Source: UBA8752 sp040261275 (lineage in GTDB: Bacteria; Bacteroidota; Bacteroidia; Flavobacteriales_D; Sanyastnellaceae). From it: a DNA stretch of 64,000 bases. The position numbers and the translations under genes are program-made. The notes under the pieces are model-generated. The model had not been told where the DNA came from. It saw only the letters and a program-made list of their open reading frames with translations, and did no database searches. Numbering within the stretch: the first letter of the stretch is position 1; each line of letters starts with the position of its first letter. Below are positions 1-8,786 of the stretch, piece by piece. The DNA lies in the NCBI GenBank assembly GCA_040261275.1, contig JBDQOI010000001.1:67174-131173 (forward strand). The letters run 5' to 3'.

Positions 1-1467
1 CACGAGCTGATCGCAATCGTCCCAAACGGTCACCTCGAGCTCACCTGAAGAGCGGTCCATCTGGATGCAGACCACACCCCAGTTGTTCTCGTAATCGTTT
101 TCCTGGCGGCCGAGGGCGTCGGGGCTATAGTCCCAATTGACCCGCACCACGAGGTGGTACACGCCATCGGCAATACCGGTCACGTCGATCCATTGGCAGG
201 AAAGGCCCGCACCGTAAATGTCACCACAGTGGGCGGAGATGCCCATGTTGCTGCAGCCGTACTGGAAGGTTCCGCCATCGCTGCACTCGAGGTCCATGAC
301 GCAGAACCCGTTCTTGAAACCGATGGGCAGCATCTGTCCGTCCATGGTGAACAGGTCGTACTTCGCATAGCCCTTGTAGTGCCAGTGGTTGTGGCAATCG
401 CCCCATTCGAACTGCTGGGTGGTATCCGATTGGGCCGTGGTACCGATGTAGTAGTCGATGTCCCCGATGTTCTTGATGTGGGTCGTGAAACGGACGAGTT
501 CCCGCTCCCCGTAGCCGTTCAGGCAGCCCTCCACGATGTAGCAGTTGTTCTCGTCCACCATCATCGTCTCGGCCTGCAGGCTATTGACGATGGCGCTTTC
601 CACGACCATGAGGTCAGGGCCCGTGCAGAGCGGGTCGCCCGGGTAGATGCAACTGCCGTTGTCGACCTCCGCTGCGGGATTGTAGTTGCACGCCGTCTCG
701 TCGGTACAGCCCTCTGCCGGTCCACCATAGGCGAGCGTCCAATCAAACCCGCCGCAGTCACCGGCGAGATTGGCAAAGCGCACCCAGTAGGTCGTGCCCC
801 CTTCCAGCAGCACATAAAGCTGCGCGCTCTCTTCGTTGTCCTCGCAACTGCCTTGGTTGTCATCGTAGTAGATCGACCCCTCGTTGGTGTCGTCAAAGTT
901 GTTCATGTTGCAGTAGTCGTAGACCCAGAGCCGCGTGTCGCATCCGGAACCACAGCTGGAGAGCGCGTACATGCCATTCTCCGCTGGAATGAACGTCCAC
1001 CACTGCACGTTGTCCGTGGCTTCGATGGTCAAGGGATCATCTCCCAAGACCAATTCAATGGCCTCATTGCAAGTCCACCCCGGTGGGCAATCGATGGCGT
1101 GGCTCTGGCCGTATCCGTAGTTGCCACTCCCCTGAACCAACAACTCTCCATCCAGCCAGACCTGATAGTAGGAATCACCCACCAGTCCATCCCCGTAGGT
1201 GTCGTTCATGGTGAATACCATGCAATCCTCCCAATCCGCTGAATCGATGCAGAAGGTGTAGAGGGTGTCGTTGGCGTTGTTGACGTTGGCTTCCAGAAGC
1301 AGGTCACCGGATCCATTGGTCAACTCCCAGCTCATTTCGTAGGGCCAGGCATCCGGCTGGATGATGACGGAAAAGGAATGTTGTCCATCGTCACAGGGCT
1401 CCTGGGCCAAGGCATGGACGGGAACGCAGGCCAAAAGCAGGCCGAGGATGCAGGTGCGGTTCAACAT
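1..1467 (-). CDS. Secreted lysyl oxidase family protein (partial, runs off left edge)
   Basis: 489 codons are visible from an ATG at 1467; the C-terminus lies outside the window. Lysyl oxidases are secreted copper enzymes that oxidise lysine side chains to aldehydes. A signal peptide (about 1-22, ending ALAQ) is followed by a beta-rich region resembling the N-terminus of the protein at 5148-7061, a Cys repeat GCTDETACNYN (253-273) and the oxidase domain from about 285. The copper motif CHNHWH is at 358-363. Lys385 (GFKNGF) and Tyr418 (DIYGAG) align with the two residues that form lysine tyrosylquinone in animal LOX, and a QWIDVT core follows. A TAAATTG box ends 5 bases before the ATG. The family call is from recognised motifs; substrate and sorting signal cannot be seen. 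Confidence 0.82.
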   Translation of the reverse strand, partial: MLNRTCILGLLLACVPVHALAQEPCDDGQHSFSVIIQPDAWPYEMSWELTNGSGDLLLEANVNNANDTLYTFCIDSADWEDCMVFTMNDTYGDGLVGDSYYQVWLDGELLVQGSGNYGYGQSHAIDCPPGWTCNEAIELVLGDDPLTIEATDNVQWWTFIPAENGMYALSSCGSGCDTRLWVYDYCNMNNFDDTNEGSIYYDDNQGSCEDNEESAQLYVLLEGGTTYWVRFANLAGDCGGFDWTLAYGGPAEGCTDETACNYNPAAEVDNGSCIYPGDPLCTGPDLMVVESAIVNSLQAETMMVDENNCYIVEGCLNGYGERELVRFTTHIKNIGDIDYYIGTTAQSDTTQQFEWGDCHNHWHYKGYAKYDLFTMDGQMLPIGFKNGFCVMDLECSDGGTFQYGCSNMGISAHCGDIYGAGLSCQWIDVTGIADGVYHLVVRVNWDYSPDALGRQENDYENNWGVVCIQMDRSSGELEVTVWDDCDQLV

Positions 1468-1552
1468 GGTCTCAATTTACCTCAAGAACCCTGCTGTGGG
1501 AAACAGGGTTGCCTGTGGCCTCCTTTCATGGATAGGCCTTGAAAAGGTGTCT

Positions 1553-1560
1553 TATTTTTG
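1553..1560 (+). promoter_or_regulatory. -7 promoter box TATTTTTG for the small His-rich gene
   Basis: This is a perfect match to the Bacteroidota -7 consensus TAnnTTTG, 22 bases before the ATG at 1583. No TTG at the usual -33 distance was found. It supports 1583 rather than any upstream start. Confidence 0.55.
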
Positions 1561-1582
1561 TCGCAGCAAAAGAAGCACCATC

Positions 1583-1705
1583 ATGGGACACGACCACGAT
1601 CACCACGACCACTCCGAAGCCGAACAGAACGAAATCGGCGGCCCCGTGGTCCTCGCGCTTTTCCTATTCGTCATTGTCATCACGACGATCTATTTCCTCA
1701 GCTGA
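1583..1705 (+). CDS. 40-residue His-rich single-span membrane peptide
   Basis: A 40-residue frame with a perfect -7 box just upstream. Residues 1-16 are packed with His and Asp (MGHDHDHHDH, then acidic), and residues 19-39 form one hydrophobic membrane span. The N-terminal cluster could bind a divalent metal at the membrane face; that is inference from composition only. It lies between two genes on the opposite strand and ends 17 bases from the stop of the peptidase gene. A longer in-frame start at 1361 would add a Cys/Lys-rich leader overlapping the neighbour's 5' end and is not preferred. I do not recognise the family. Confidence 0.6.
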   Translation: MGHDHDHHDHSEAEQNEIGGPVVLALFLFVIVITTIYFLS

Positions 1706-1722
1706 GGAAGGGTTCCTGACGT

Positions 1723-4053
1723 TCAGTTCCCGCCCGCTTCCATGCGCTGGCGGCGCTCCTGCAGCCGCTCCATGGAGCGGCGCCGGAACTCGTCCCGGAG
1801 TTCCTCCTCGTCCTGCTTGTATCCACGGCCGGTACCGGTGCCCGTTCCAAACGGTCTCCAATTCGGCCCCACATTTTCCGGATCCCGCTCCGTGAGGGTC
1901 ATCTCCTTCACCAAGTGGGTCGCTCCGGCGTAGATGTCGGTTACCCACAGCACATAGCGGATGTCCACCATGATGTTCCGGCACCGATCCGCGTCAAAAC
2001 GCACATCGCTCATCGTGCTCTCCCAGGTCCGGTCGAAGTTCAACCCCACGAGGTCGCCCGTGGCATTGATGGCCGGAGAACCGGAATTGCCTCCCGTAGT
2101 GTGGTTCGACCCGAGGAAACAAACGCGCAGGTTGCCTTCTGCATCGGCATAGGGGCCATATGCTTCCGCACGGAGTTTTGAGACCAATTCTTCGGGCAGA
2201 TCGAACTCCGCATCGCCGGGCACGTACTTGTCCAAGACCCCTCGGGCCGTGGAAAAGGGCTTGTAGCTCACGGCATCACGGGGCTCGCTGCCCTCCATCC
2301 GACCGTAGGTCAAACGCAAGGTGCTGTTGGCATCGGGCCAGAAGGTGCTGTCCGGGTAAACCTCCCCCAATGCCCGCAAGTACAGTCCCATGTCCTGGTC
2401 CATGGCGCCCTGAAGTCTGCCGTATTCACCGCGCACCTTGCCCCAATAGCTGTCATTGGTCTCCCGAGCCCACGTGATGAGCGCATCGTCAGCGCGTTTC
2501 TTCAGTCCCTTTCTGTCGCGGGCTTCCAACAATGCCATGAATTCCGCACCGTCATCGAGGATGCTGCCTTCATACAGGTCCGCTGCGATTGCTTTGGGGT
2601 CTCCATTGCCCCCTGCCCATGCGGACTGAGCCACGGTTGGCGCAAACCCCTCGGGCATCGCCTCCATGTACAATGGAAAGACAGCTGCAAAAACACCTTC
2701 GTCTACCGTGTTTCGGTAATCGGGGTAAAAGCCTGAAGCGGCCTCGAGCACTTCTGCTGCTCTCGCGTTGAACGTGCTGTCGGCCAAGGTCTTGTCCCCA
2801 GCCATTTCCAGGATGTCACCTACTTCGGCTGCCCAACGCAGGATTTCTGGCCCGTAGTAAAACCACTCAATGAAGAGGGAACGGGCCTCGAGGTAGGGCC
2901 TCAACGCCTCAAAATCCTTGGTGAGGTCCCCCACTACCGTGCTGTACTCGTCCATGCCCTGACTCCGGATGGCCTTTGCCAACTCGACCTGTGCCTGTCG
3001 CTTCTCCCTGACCGTGCCGAAATCGATGAGCCCCTCGTTCTGTCCGATCCACTTCTTCCAGGCATTGGCGATTCGGCTCTGCTTGGCCGCGTAGGCAATG
3101 CGTGTCCCGTCGTCCGAAAGCATGGCCGCATTGATGACCTCGAGGCTGGCCGTTCGCATGCCGATGCGGGTGGGATTCAGCTCGTTGATCAGATGCTCTA
3201 CTTGGACGGAAGGGATGTAGCGTTCGGTCCGGCCCGGAAAACCAAATACCATCGTGAAGTCACCCTCCTCCAAACCGTGCATGGATACAGGCAGGTGATG
3301 CGCGGGGTCCAGCGGCACGTTTTCTTCACTCGGTTCTGCAGGGGACCCGTCGGGACCACTGTAGATGCGGAACAACGAGAAATCGCCTGTGTGACGCGGC
3401 CACACCCAATTGTCGGTGTCACCCCCGAATTTGCCGATGGAGCTGGGCGGCGCTCCCACCAAGCGCACATCCTTAAACGTTCGGGTCACGATCAGAAACT
3501 GCTGATTTCCATACAGAAAATCGCGGACAACCGCATCGAAATCCGTGCCTTCCGTAGCCGCCGAAGCCAGTCGCTCCCGCATGGCTTTTTCCGCCTCATC
3601 CCCCTCCAAACGCGCCGTTTGAACCGAATCGGTCACATCCTCGATGCGCACGATGAACATGGCGGTCAGTCCGGGATTGGTCAGCTCCTCGTCCATGGAC
3701 ATGGCCCAAAATCCATCCTTCAGTATGTCGCGCTCCAAACTGCTGTGCGACTGGATTTGACCGTAACCGCAGTGGTGATTGGTCAGCAGAAGCCCTTGGT
3801 CTGAAATGACGCTGGCCGTGCAGCCACCGCCAAATTGGACAATGGCATCCTTCAGAGAGCTCTGGTTGATCGAATAGATGTCCTCCGCCGTGAGTTTCAA
3901 CCCCATGTCCTGCATCTCACCCTCCACTGCCTTCAGCAGAGCGGGAATCCACATGCCCTCGGTGGCATGGAGCGCGGAAATACCGACGAATGAAAAAAGG
4001 ACCACAGCTGCCACCTTCAAGGAGCGGCGTAACGCATGTTGCTTTGTGTTCAT
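1723..4053 (-). CDS. dpp11: S46 family dipeptidyl-peptidase, DPP11-like (Asp/Glu-specific)
   Basis: A 776-residue periplasmic serine exopeptidase that removes dipeptides from the N-terminus of oligopeptides. The ATG at 4053 gives a clear signal peptide and the mature start TEGMW typical of S46; an upstream ATG at 4209 would add an Arg-rich, non-signal-like leader. Catalytic elements are NHHCGY (His93/94), HTGDF (Asp224) and GNSGSP (Ser657). Arg675, 18 residues after the serine (NFDR), matches the Arg that gives DPP11 its acidic P1 preference where DPP7 has Gly. The C-terminus carries an unusual Gly/Thr-rich then highly charged tail instead of a T9SS domain. It follows the threonine aldolase gene by 53 bases and is probably co-transcribed. 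Confidence 0.9.
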   Translation of the reverse strand: MNTKQHALRRSLKVAAVVLFSFVGISALHATEGMWIPALLKAVEGEMQDMGLKLTAEDIYSINQSSLKDAIVQFGGGCTASVISDQGLLLTNHHCGYGQIQSHSSLERDILKDGFWAMSMDEELTNPGLTAMFIVRIEDVTDSVQTARLEGDEAEKAMRERLASAATEGTDFDAVVRDFLYGNQQFLIVTRTFKDVRLVGAPPSSIGKFGGDTDNWVWPRHTGDFSLFRIYSGPDGSPAEPSEENVPLDPAHHLPVSMHGLEEGDFTMVFGFPGRTERYIPSVQVEHLINELNPTRIGMRTASLEVINAAMLSDDGTRIAYAAKQSRIANAWKKWIGQNEGLIDFGTVREKRQAQVELAKAIRSQGMDEYSTVVGDLTKDFEALRPYLEARSLFIEWFYYGPEILRWAAEVGDILEMAGDKTLADSTFNARAAEVLEAASGFYPDYRNTVDEGVFAAVFPLYMEAMPEGFAPTVAQSAWAGGNGDPKAIAADLYEGSILDDGAEFMALLEARDRKGLKKRADDALITWARETNDSYWGKVRGEYGRLQGAMDQDMGLYLRALGEVYPDSTFWPDANSTLRLTYGRMEGSEPRDAVSYKPFSTARGVLDKYVPGDAEFDLPEELVSKLRAEAYGPYADAEGNLRVCFLGSNHTTGGNSGSPAINATGDLVGLNFDRTWESTMSDVRFDADRCRNIMVDIRYVLWVTDIYAGATHLVKEMTLTERDPENVGPNWRPFGTGTGTGRGYKQDEEELRDEFRRRSMERLQERRQRMEAGGN

Positions 4054-4106
4054 GCCGGCAAAATAAAGGTCCGACCCGGACCTTTTGCCCATCGCATCTG
4101 CCGAAG

Positions 4107-5123
4107 TCAGTTCCAGCCGACCAATGCCGACAGTATCCGCTCGAGCTCGGCATCCCCGAAATCGAGGTGGGTCACCCATCGCACCTTGTCTGGCCCGAAG
4201 GCAGAACACAGAATGCCTGCCTTCTTCTGGGCCTCGACCAGATCAGAGGCGGGTCGCCCGCCCTTGAGTTGAGCGATGACGATGTTGGTCTCCACGGGCT
4301 CCACCGACAGGATGGAGGGATGGCCTTCCAGCACGGCCCCGATGCGCCCTGCCCTTTCGTGGTCATCCTGCAGGCGGTCGAAATGATGGTCCAACGCGTG
4401 AAGTCCCGCTGCCGCCAGTATGCCCACCTGGCGCATTCCACCTCCCAACACCTTCCGACTGCGGTGGGCCTCGGCGATGAAGTCGCGCGACCCCAGCAGA
4501 ACGGAACCCACCGGAGTGCCCATCCCCTTGGACAGACAAAGCGAAATGCTGTCGAACATGCGGCCGTAAGTGGTCCAATCCGCTCCCGTGCTGCGCAATG
4601 CATTCCAAGCCCGCGCACCATCGAGGTGGTAAGGCAAGCCAATCTCCCGGCAGGCGGCGCTGCCTTCGGCCAGACTGTGGAGGGGCTGGACGGCACCTCC
4701 TCCCTTGTTGACCGTATCCTCGACGCACACGAGGCCTGTCCGGGCAAAATGGCTGTCCTCCGGATTGACTTCAGCCCGGATTACCTCTGCCGGCATGCGA
4801 CCTCGAGAGACGTCCACCAAACGCACGCTGGCCCCACTGTTCCGAGCAATGCCCCCCCCCTCGTAGTTGTATACGTGGCTGAGCCGGTGGCAAACCACCT
4901 CATCTCCTGGGGAAACGTGGACGTTGATGGCAATCTGGTTCGCCATGGTGCCCGATGGACAGAAAAGTCCCGCCTCATGGCCGAACCGTTCCGCCAAGAC
5001 GTCCTGCAATCGATTGACCGTTGGGTCCTCGGCGTAAACATCATCTCCCGTCGGTGCAGCCATCATGGCTTTGAGCATCGCTTCCGTCGGTCGGGTGACC
5101 GTATCGCTCCTCAAATCAATCAT
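4107..5123 (-). CDS. ltaE: Low-specificity L-threonine aldolase
   Basis: A 338-residue PLP-dependent cytosolic enzyme that cleaves threonine or allo-threonine to glycine and acetaldehyde. The family N-terminus MIDLRSDTVTRPT is present, and the PLP lysine is Lys199 in LSKGMGTPVGS, with HLDGARAWNA upstream. Length is normal for the family. It starts 24 bases after the stop of the secreted-protein gene at 5148-7061 and is followed by the S46 peptidase, so the three may form one transcript. A link to amino-acid catabolism with the peptidase is plausible but inferred. Confidence 0.93.
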   Translation of the reverse strand: MIDLRSDTVTRPTEAMLKAMMAAPTGDDVYAEDPTVNRLQDVLAERFGHEAGLFCPSGTMANQIAINVHVSPGDEVVCHRLSHVYNYEGGGIARNSGASVRLVDVSRGRMPAEVIRAEVNPEDSHFARTGLVCVEDTVNKGGGAVQPLHSLAEGSAACREIGLPYHLDGARAWNALRSTGADWTTYGRMFDSISLCLSKGMGTPVGSVLLGSRDFIAEAHRSRKVLGGGMRQVGILAAAGLHALDHHFDRLQDDHERAGRIGAVLEGHPSILSVEPVETNIVIAQLKGGRPASDLVEAQKKAGILCSAFGPDKVRWVTHLDFGDAELERILSALVGWN

Positions 5124-5147
5124 GTCCCTTACAGTATCAAAACGAAA

Positions 5148-7061
5148 TCAGTTGCACTGCAGGCGCAGCGCAATATCTGTGCCTTCGGCCACCCACAGAT
5201 AACCTCCCTTGGCCATGCCGTGGGCGGGAATCTGCAACTTCATTTCCTCGCCCCATGTGGAGGCTTGGCCCCTTTGAACCACGCGTCCCGCCTCGTCCAT
5301 CAAGGCCCAATTCCCGGTCCATTCCGCATGGTCGATCGCACCCTGAATCGTCCATGCCCCATCGTGGGTCACCGGATTGGGATAGGCGCTCAACCCGGCG
5401 GGCACTGCCTCGTCCATTCCTGTGGTGCAATCAAAGACCGTGACGAAAATGGCATCGGCATGGCTGCAACCGAACGCGTTGGAAGCCTCCACCGTGAAGG
5501 GGTAGGTTCCCGGTCCCAAGTCCGCTCCAGAGACCACGATGAACTGGTCTCCACTGCCGTTGCTCCAGAGGTACTCCAAGCCCGCTGGGGCCGACAGAAC
5601 GAGCACTTGGTCTTCACAAATGGTGGTATCCGGACCTAGACTGAAAGCGAAGGCGTCGTCCTCGGCCACCAGATTAAAACTCACCTGATCGGTGCATCCA
5701 TTGTCGTCTTCGACAAAGACGGTATAGGCGCCTTCAGCCAACCCTTCCACGGTGGTTCCCGTCCCGAGTTCTCCCGTTGCTCCTGACCACGTGATCTCAT
5801 AGGGGTCTGACCCTCCAGCCACTCCGATGGATCCGCTGCCGTTGGGCTGATCGGGACAACCGGGCGGGACGAGGTCAATGTCGAGTACAAGGGGGGCGGG
5901 TTCGGTCAAGGTGACGCTGTATGTCAATGAGTTACCGCAATTGGTGACAACCACCGCTGAATAGGTTCCGCCCGACAGGCCGCTGATTTGCTGGCCTTCA
6001 GCGGAGAACCCGTTGGGGCCGATCCATGCGGCCGTGAGGTCAGACCCCATGCCGATGGGATTGAGGACCACCGTCCCGTTCGGATCGTCCTCCTTTCCCA
6101 AAGCACAGGTCAACCCGCCCGTTACTCCCGAGATTTCCTCCGGGTCATCGCTCGACTCGATGGTCACGCCAGCAGTTCCGCGGGCATCCTGCCAGCCATC
6201 GATCTGGATAAGGTAGGTGGCCCCACTGTCCAGACAGCCCGTCCACAAAGCACTCGCGTAGTAGGCACCGGGACCGCATCCTCCAGGGAGGTCGTCGTTG
6301 GCCCCCATGAGCTCGTAGGTGGAGAAGTCACCGCAATCATCGGCCTTCCACAAGGCCATTTGCGTATCGAAATCCGTGGTGTCTGAGCAGGCGGAGATGC
6401 GGCAATTCCCCGCAGTGGCCTCGAAGGTGAGCCAGGCTGACCCCGTCACTCCGCCTTCGCACCATGCGCCGTTGATTTGGCAGGAGTAAACTCCAGGGAA
6501 GTTGGGGCCACCGGGTTCGCCATAAGCCGCCCCACAGCTGTCGTTGTTGACCACGACCATGGGGCCATCGACTTCAATGCCCAGCGCTCCACAAGGCGAA
6601 TCATAGGCCGGGCCCGACATTTCAAAAGGATCCAAATCCCAAGTGTTGCCGGTTCCGGTTCCGTAAAAGCTGTGGGTCAATACGCCATCGGCATACACCT
6701 CGAAAAAGGTCCCTCCGTCCCCGTAACTGTCTACATGGTGCAGGGTGAGCACTTCCCCTGGTGTCGCGCAGAGCGTATCGAGGATGAACGTCGCATTGGA
6801 GGCATAGTTTCCAACGGGTGCTCCGGGAATGCCTTCGCCATCGCAGCCCACCTCCACTGCATTTCCTCCCCAATACAAGGCATTGGCTCCACAGGATTCA
6901 CCTTGGGCCGAGAGCTCCCAGTACAGCTCATACCCCCAGGCATCGGTATGCACCCTCAATTCGAAGGGGTCCTGCCCGTCCGGGCAATTCTGGGCGTGCA
7001 ATACAAATGGTACCAAGCCAAGGCTGGAAGCCATGGCACAAAGGGTGGCTTTGTAAATCAT
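5148..7061 (-). CDS. Secreted T9SS type A cargo protein with SprB-like repeat
   Basis: 637 residues. A signal peptide (1-23, VLHAQ) is followed by a beta-sandwich region similar to the N-terminus of the lysyl oxidase gene (HTDAWGYELYWEL versus QPDAWPYEMSWEL), a CUB-like or adhesion-type region, a SprB-like repeat (about 380-470, with GGSDPYEITWSG) and a PKD-like segment (LGPDTTICEDQ). The end is a type A T9SS sorting domain beginning at SAYPNPVTHDG. No catalytic motif was recognised; a surface adhesin or matrix protein is most likely. TAATTTCC lies 4 bases before the ATG, a weak -7 box. Confidence 0.8.
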   Translation of the reverse strand: MIYKATLCAMASSLGLVPFVLHAQNCPDGQDPFELRVHTDAWGYELYWELSAQGESCGANALYWGGNAVEVGCDGEGIPGAPVGNYASNATFILDTLCATPGEVLTLHHVDSYGDGGTFFEVYADGVLTHSFYGTGTGNTWDLDPFEMSGPAYDSPCGALGIEVDGPMVVVNNDSCGAAYGEPGGPNFPGVYSCQINGAWCEGGVTGSAWLTFEATAGNCRISACSDTTDFDTQMALWKADDCGDFSTYELMGANDDLPGGCGPGAYYASALWTGCLDSGATYLIQIDGWQDARGTAGVTIESSDDPEEISGVTGGLTCALGKEDDPNGTVVLNPIGMGSDLTAAWIGPNGFSAEGQQISGLSGGTYSAVVVTNCGNSLTYSVTLTEPAPLVLDIDLVPPGCPDQPNGSGSIGVAGGSDPYEITWSGATGELGTGTTVEGLAEGAYTVFVEDDNGCTDQVSFNLVAEDDAFAFSLGPDTTICEDQVLVLSAPAGLEYLWSNGSGDQFIVVSGADLGPGTYPFTVEASNAFGCSHADAIFVTVFDCTTGMDEAVPAGLSAYPNPVTHDGAWTIQGAIDHAEWTGNWALMDEAGRVVQRGQASTWGEEMKLQIPAHGMAKGGYLWVAEGTDIALRLQCN

Positions 7062-7097
7062 GCCGGGAAATTAGGACATGGCGCGCACGCGTTGGTG

Positions 7098-7105
7098 TAG
7101 ATTTG
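7098..7105 (+). promoter_or_regulatory. -7 box TAGATTTG of yaaA
   Basis: A perfect TAnnTTTG box ends 7 bases before the yaaA ATG, which places transcription start at or next to the start codon. No good -33 TTG is present. Confidence 0.6.
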
Positions 7106-7112
7106 CGGCCCC

Positions 7113-7880
7113 ATGCGCTTTTTGCTCTCCCCTGCGAAGACCTTCAGGAAGGAACAGCTGCCGGTTGATGCAGGTGCCAGCCAACCCCTCTTTTCAGAAC
7201 AGGCGGGGGCGCTCATGCAGAAATTGGCCCAATTGTCGCCAAAGAAGTTGGAGAAGCTGATGGACATCAGTGCACCCCTCGCCGAAGAAACCGCAAAACG
7301 ACACCTCGACTGGGGTGGGCCTTTCCATCCCGGCAATGCGCGCACAGCGGTGCACGCCTTTCACGGCGAGGTGTACCGGGCGCTTGGTGCAGACCGGTGG
7401 AATGCGAGTGATCTCGACCACGCGCAGGAAAAGTTGCGCATCCTGAGCGGTCTCTACGGCTTGCTCCGACCACTGGACCTCATTCAGGAATACCGATTGG
7501 AAATGGGCACCCGCTGGTCTCCCACTTCGTCTGATTCCCTCTATTCCTTTTGGGGCAGCATGCTATCCCAACAATTGGTGAGCGAGGGAGATGGGCCCGT
7601 GATCAACCTGGCGAGCCAGGAATATTTCAAAGTGCTCGACCATGCGGACTCCGGGCTTGAAGTCATCCACATTCATTTCAAGGAAAGGCGGGGTGAGCAA
7701 TACAAGATGATCGGCACCTATGCCAAAACGGCCCGGGGCAGAATGGCGAGGTTCCTCATTCAGGAGAGGATCGAATCTCCGAGCGACATTCGCAAATTTG
7801 CGGAGGGAGGATATCAATTCAATCCCGATTTCAGTACGCCCGAAGCCCTGACCTTTACCCGAGAAAATCCCATTTCATGA
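7113..7880 (+). CDS. yaaA: YaaA/UPF0246 family peroxide-stress protein
   Basis: 255 residues, the normal family length. It has the family N-terminus MRFLLSPAKTF, the HAFHGEVYRAL and ILSGLYGLLRPLD motifs, and a C-terminal FAEGGYQFNP. In E. coli YaaA lowers free intracellular iron during peroxide stress and the fold has been linked to DNA binding; function here is by homology. It overlaps the next gene by 4 bases (ATGA), so translation is probably coupled. Confidence 0.93.
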   Translation: MRFLLSPAKTFRKEQLPVDAGASQPLFSEQAGALMQKLAQLSPKKLEKLMDISAPLAEETAKRHLDWGGPFHPGNARTAVHAFHGEVYRALGADRWNASDLDHAQEKLRILSGLYGLLRPLDLIQEYRLEMGTRWSPTSSDSLYSFWGSMLSQQLVSEGDGPVINLASQEYFKVLDHADSGLEVIHIHFKERRGEQYKMIGTYAKTARGRMARFLIQERIESPSDIRKFAEGGYQFNPDFSTPEALTFTRENPIS

Positions 7881-8587
7881 AAATTCAATCCTCATTCACT
7901 TTGGCCCTGGTGGCATGTCTTCTCCTTGCCCCCATGGCTTGGACGGGATGCGCCGTCAATGGTCAGAACACCCCAAAAGTCAACATGGAGAACAGCAATG
8001 ACTCCCTGAGCTACGCCCTCGGCGTGCTCTTCGCCACCAATGTCCAGGGACAGGGCATCAAAGATTATGTCCCCGCCCAAATCGCACAGGCATTCGCAGA
8101 TGTGCAAAGCGGTAACGCAGTCATGACACCCGAACAGGCCAATGAACTGGTGCGCACCACCATGCAAGCGCAGGAGGCCAAGGCAGGTGAGACGAACCTG
8201 GAGGCGGGTCTCGCCTTCCTCGCCGAGAACAAGGGCAAGGAAGGAGTAGTGGAGACGGACTCCGGCCTGCAGTTCCGTGTGGACAGGGAAGGCGATGGCA
8301 GCAGCCCCGATGCCAATGACCGCGTCACGGTCCACTACCACGGCACGCTGATTGACGGCACAGTCTTCGACAGCAGCTATGACCGTGGACAGCCCGCCAC
8401 TTTCGGATTGAACCAGGTCATTTCAGGATGGACTGAAGGACTTCAGACGATGAAGAAGGGGGGGCAAACCACCTTCTATATTCCTTCCAACCTCGCATAT
8501 GGCCCCCGTGCAACAGGGGATGTCATCGGCGCAAATTCCACCTTGGTCTTCAAGGTAGAACTGCTGGAAGTCGAACCCGTCGAATAA
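7877..8587 (+). CDS. FKBP-type peptidyl-prolyl isomerase, exported
   Basis: 236 residues. The N-terminus has a signal sequence ending at TGC (about residue 25), possibly a lipoprotein with a non-standard lipobox. An FKBP-N dimerisation-like region follows (SYALGVLFATNVQ, about 43-120), then the catalytic FKBP domain (about 135-232) with VTVHYHGTLIDGTVFDSS and YGPRATGDVIGANSTLVF. It catalyses proline isomerisation during folding of exported proteins. The ATG overlaps the yaaA stop as ATGA, and a strong terminator follows. Confidence 0.92.
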   Translation: MKIQSSFTLALVACLLLAPMAWTGCAVNGQNTPKVNMENSNDSLSYALGVLFATNVQGQGIKDYVPAQIAQAFADVQSGNAVMTPEQANELVRTTMQAQEAKAGETNLEAGLAFLAENKGKEGVVETDSGLQFRVDREGDGSSPDANDRVTVHYHGTLIDGTVFDSSYDRGQPATFGLNQVISGWTEGLQTMKKGGQTTFYIPSNLAYGPRATGDVIGANSTLVFKVELLEVEPVE

Positions 8588-8605
8588 ATTTTCGCACGCT
8601 TTTGC

Positions 8606-8646
8606 AAAGGGCGGATTCCGTGTTAGATCGGAATTCGCCCTTTTTT
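8606..8646 (+). terminator. Intrinsic terminator of the yaaA-FKBP operon
   Basis: The stem GGGCGGATTCCG pairs with CGGAATTCGCCC around an 8-base loop and is followed by TTTTTT. It starts 19 bases after the FKBP stop. Confidence 0.85.
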
Positions 8647-8786
8647 ATGCCCTGTCGAATTGATGATTATACAGGGATTATATCACCCACGTAAGTCGTT
8701 GATAAACAACAAATGGACACTTTTCACAGGATTCTTGTAACCTGAACTTTGCATCGACAGTAGGTGTCCAAACAACCTGCTGAACA

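Noticed and set aside
154..1242. Long open frame on the plus strand opposite the lysyl oxidase gene
   Set aside because: It has no recognisable motif or signal and mirrors codon-position bias of the gene on the other strand, which has clear active-site motifs.
3990..5639. 549-codon plus-strand frame
   Set aside because: It is antisense to threonine aldolase and two other well-supported genes; the predicted protein is low in hydrophobic core patterns and matches nothing known.
8699..8710. TGATAAACAAC shared with 27433-27445 as a regulatory motif
   Set aside because: An 11-base match is expected many times by chance in 64 kb and the two copies point in different directions relative to their genes.
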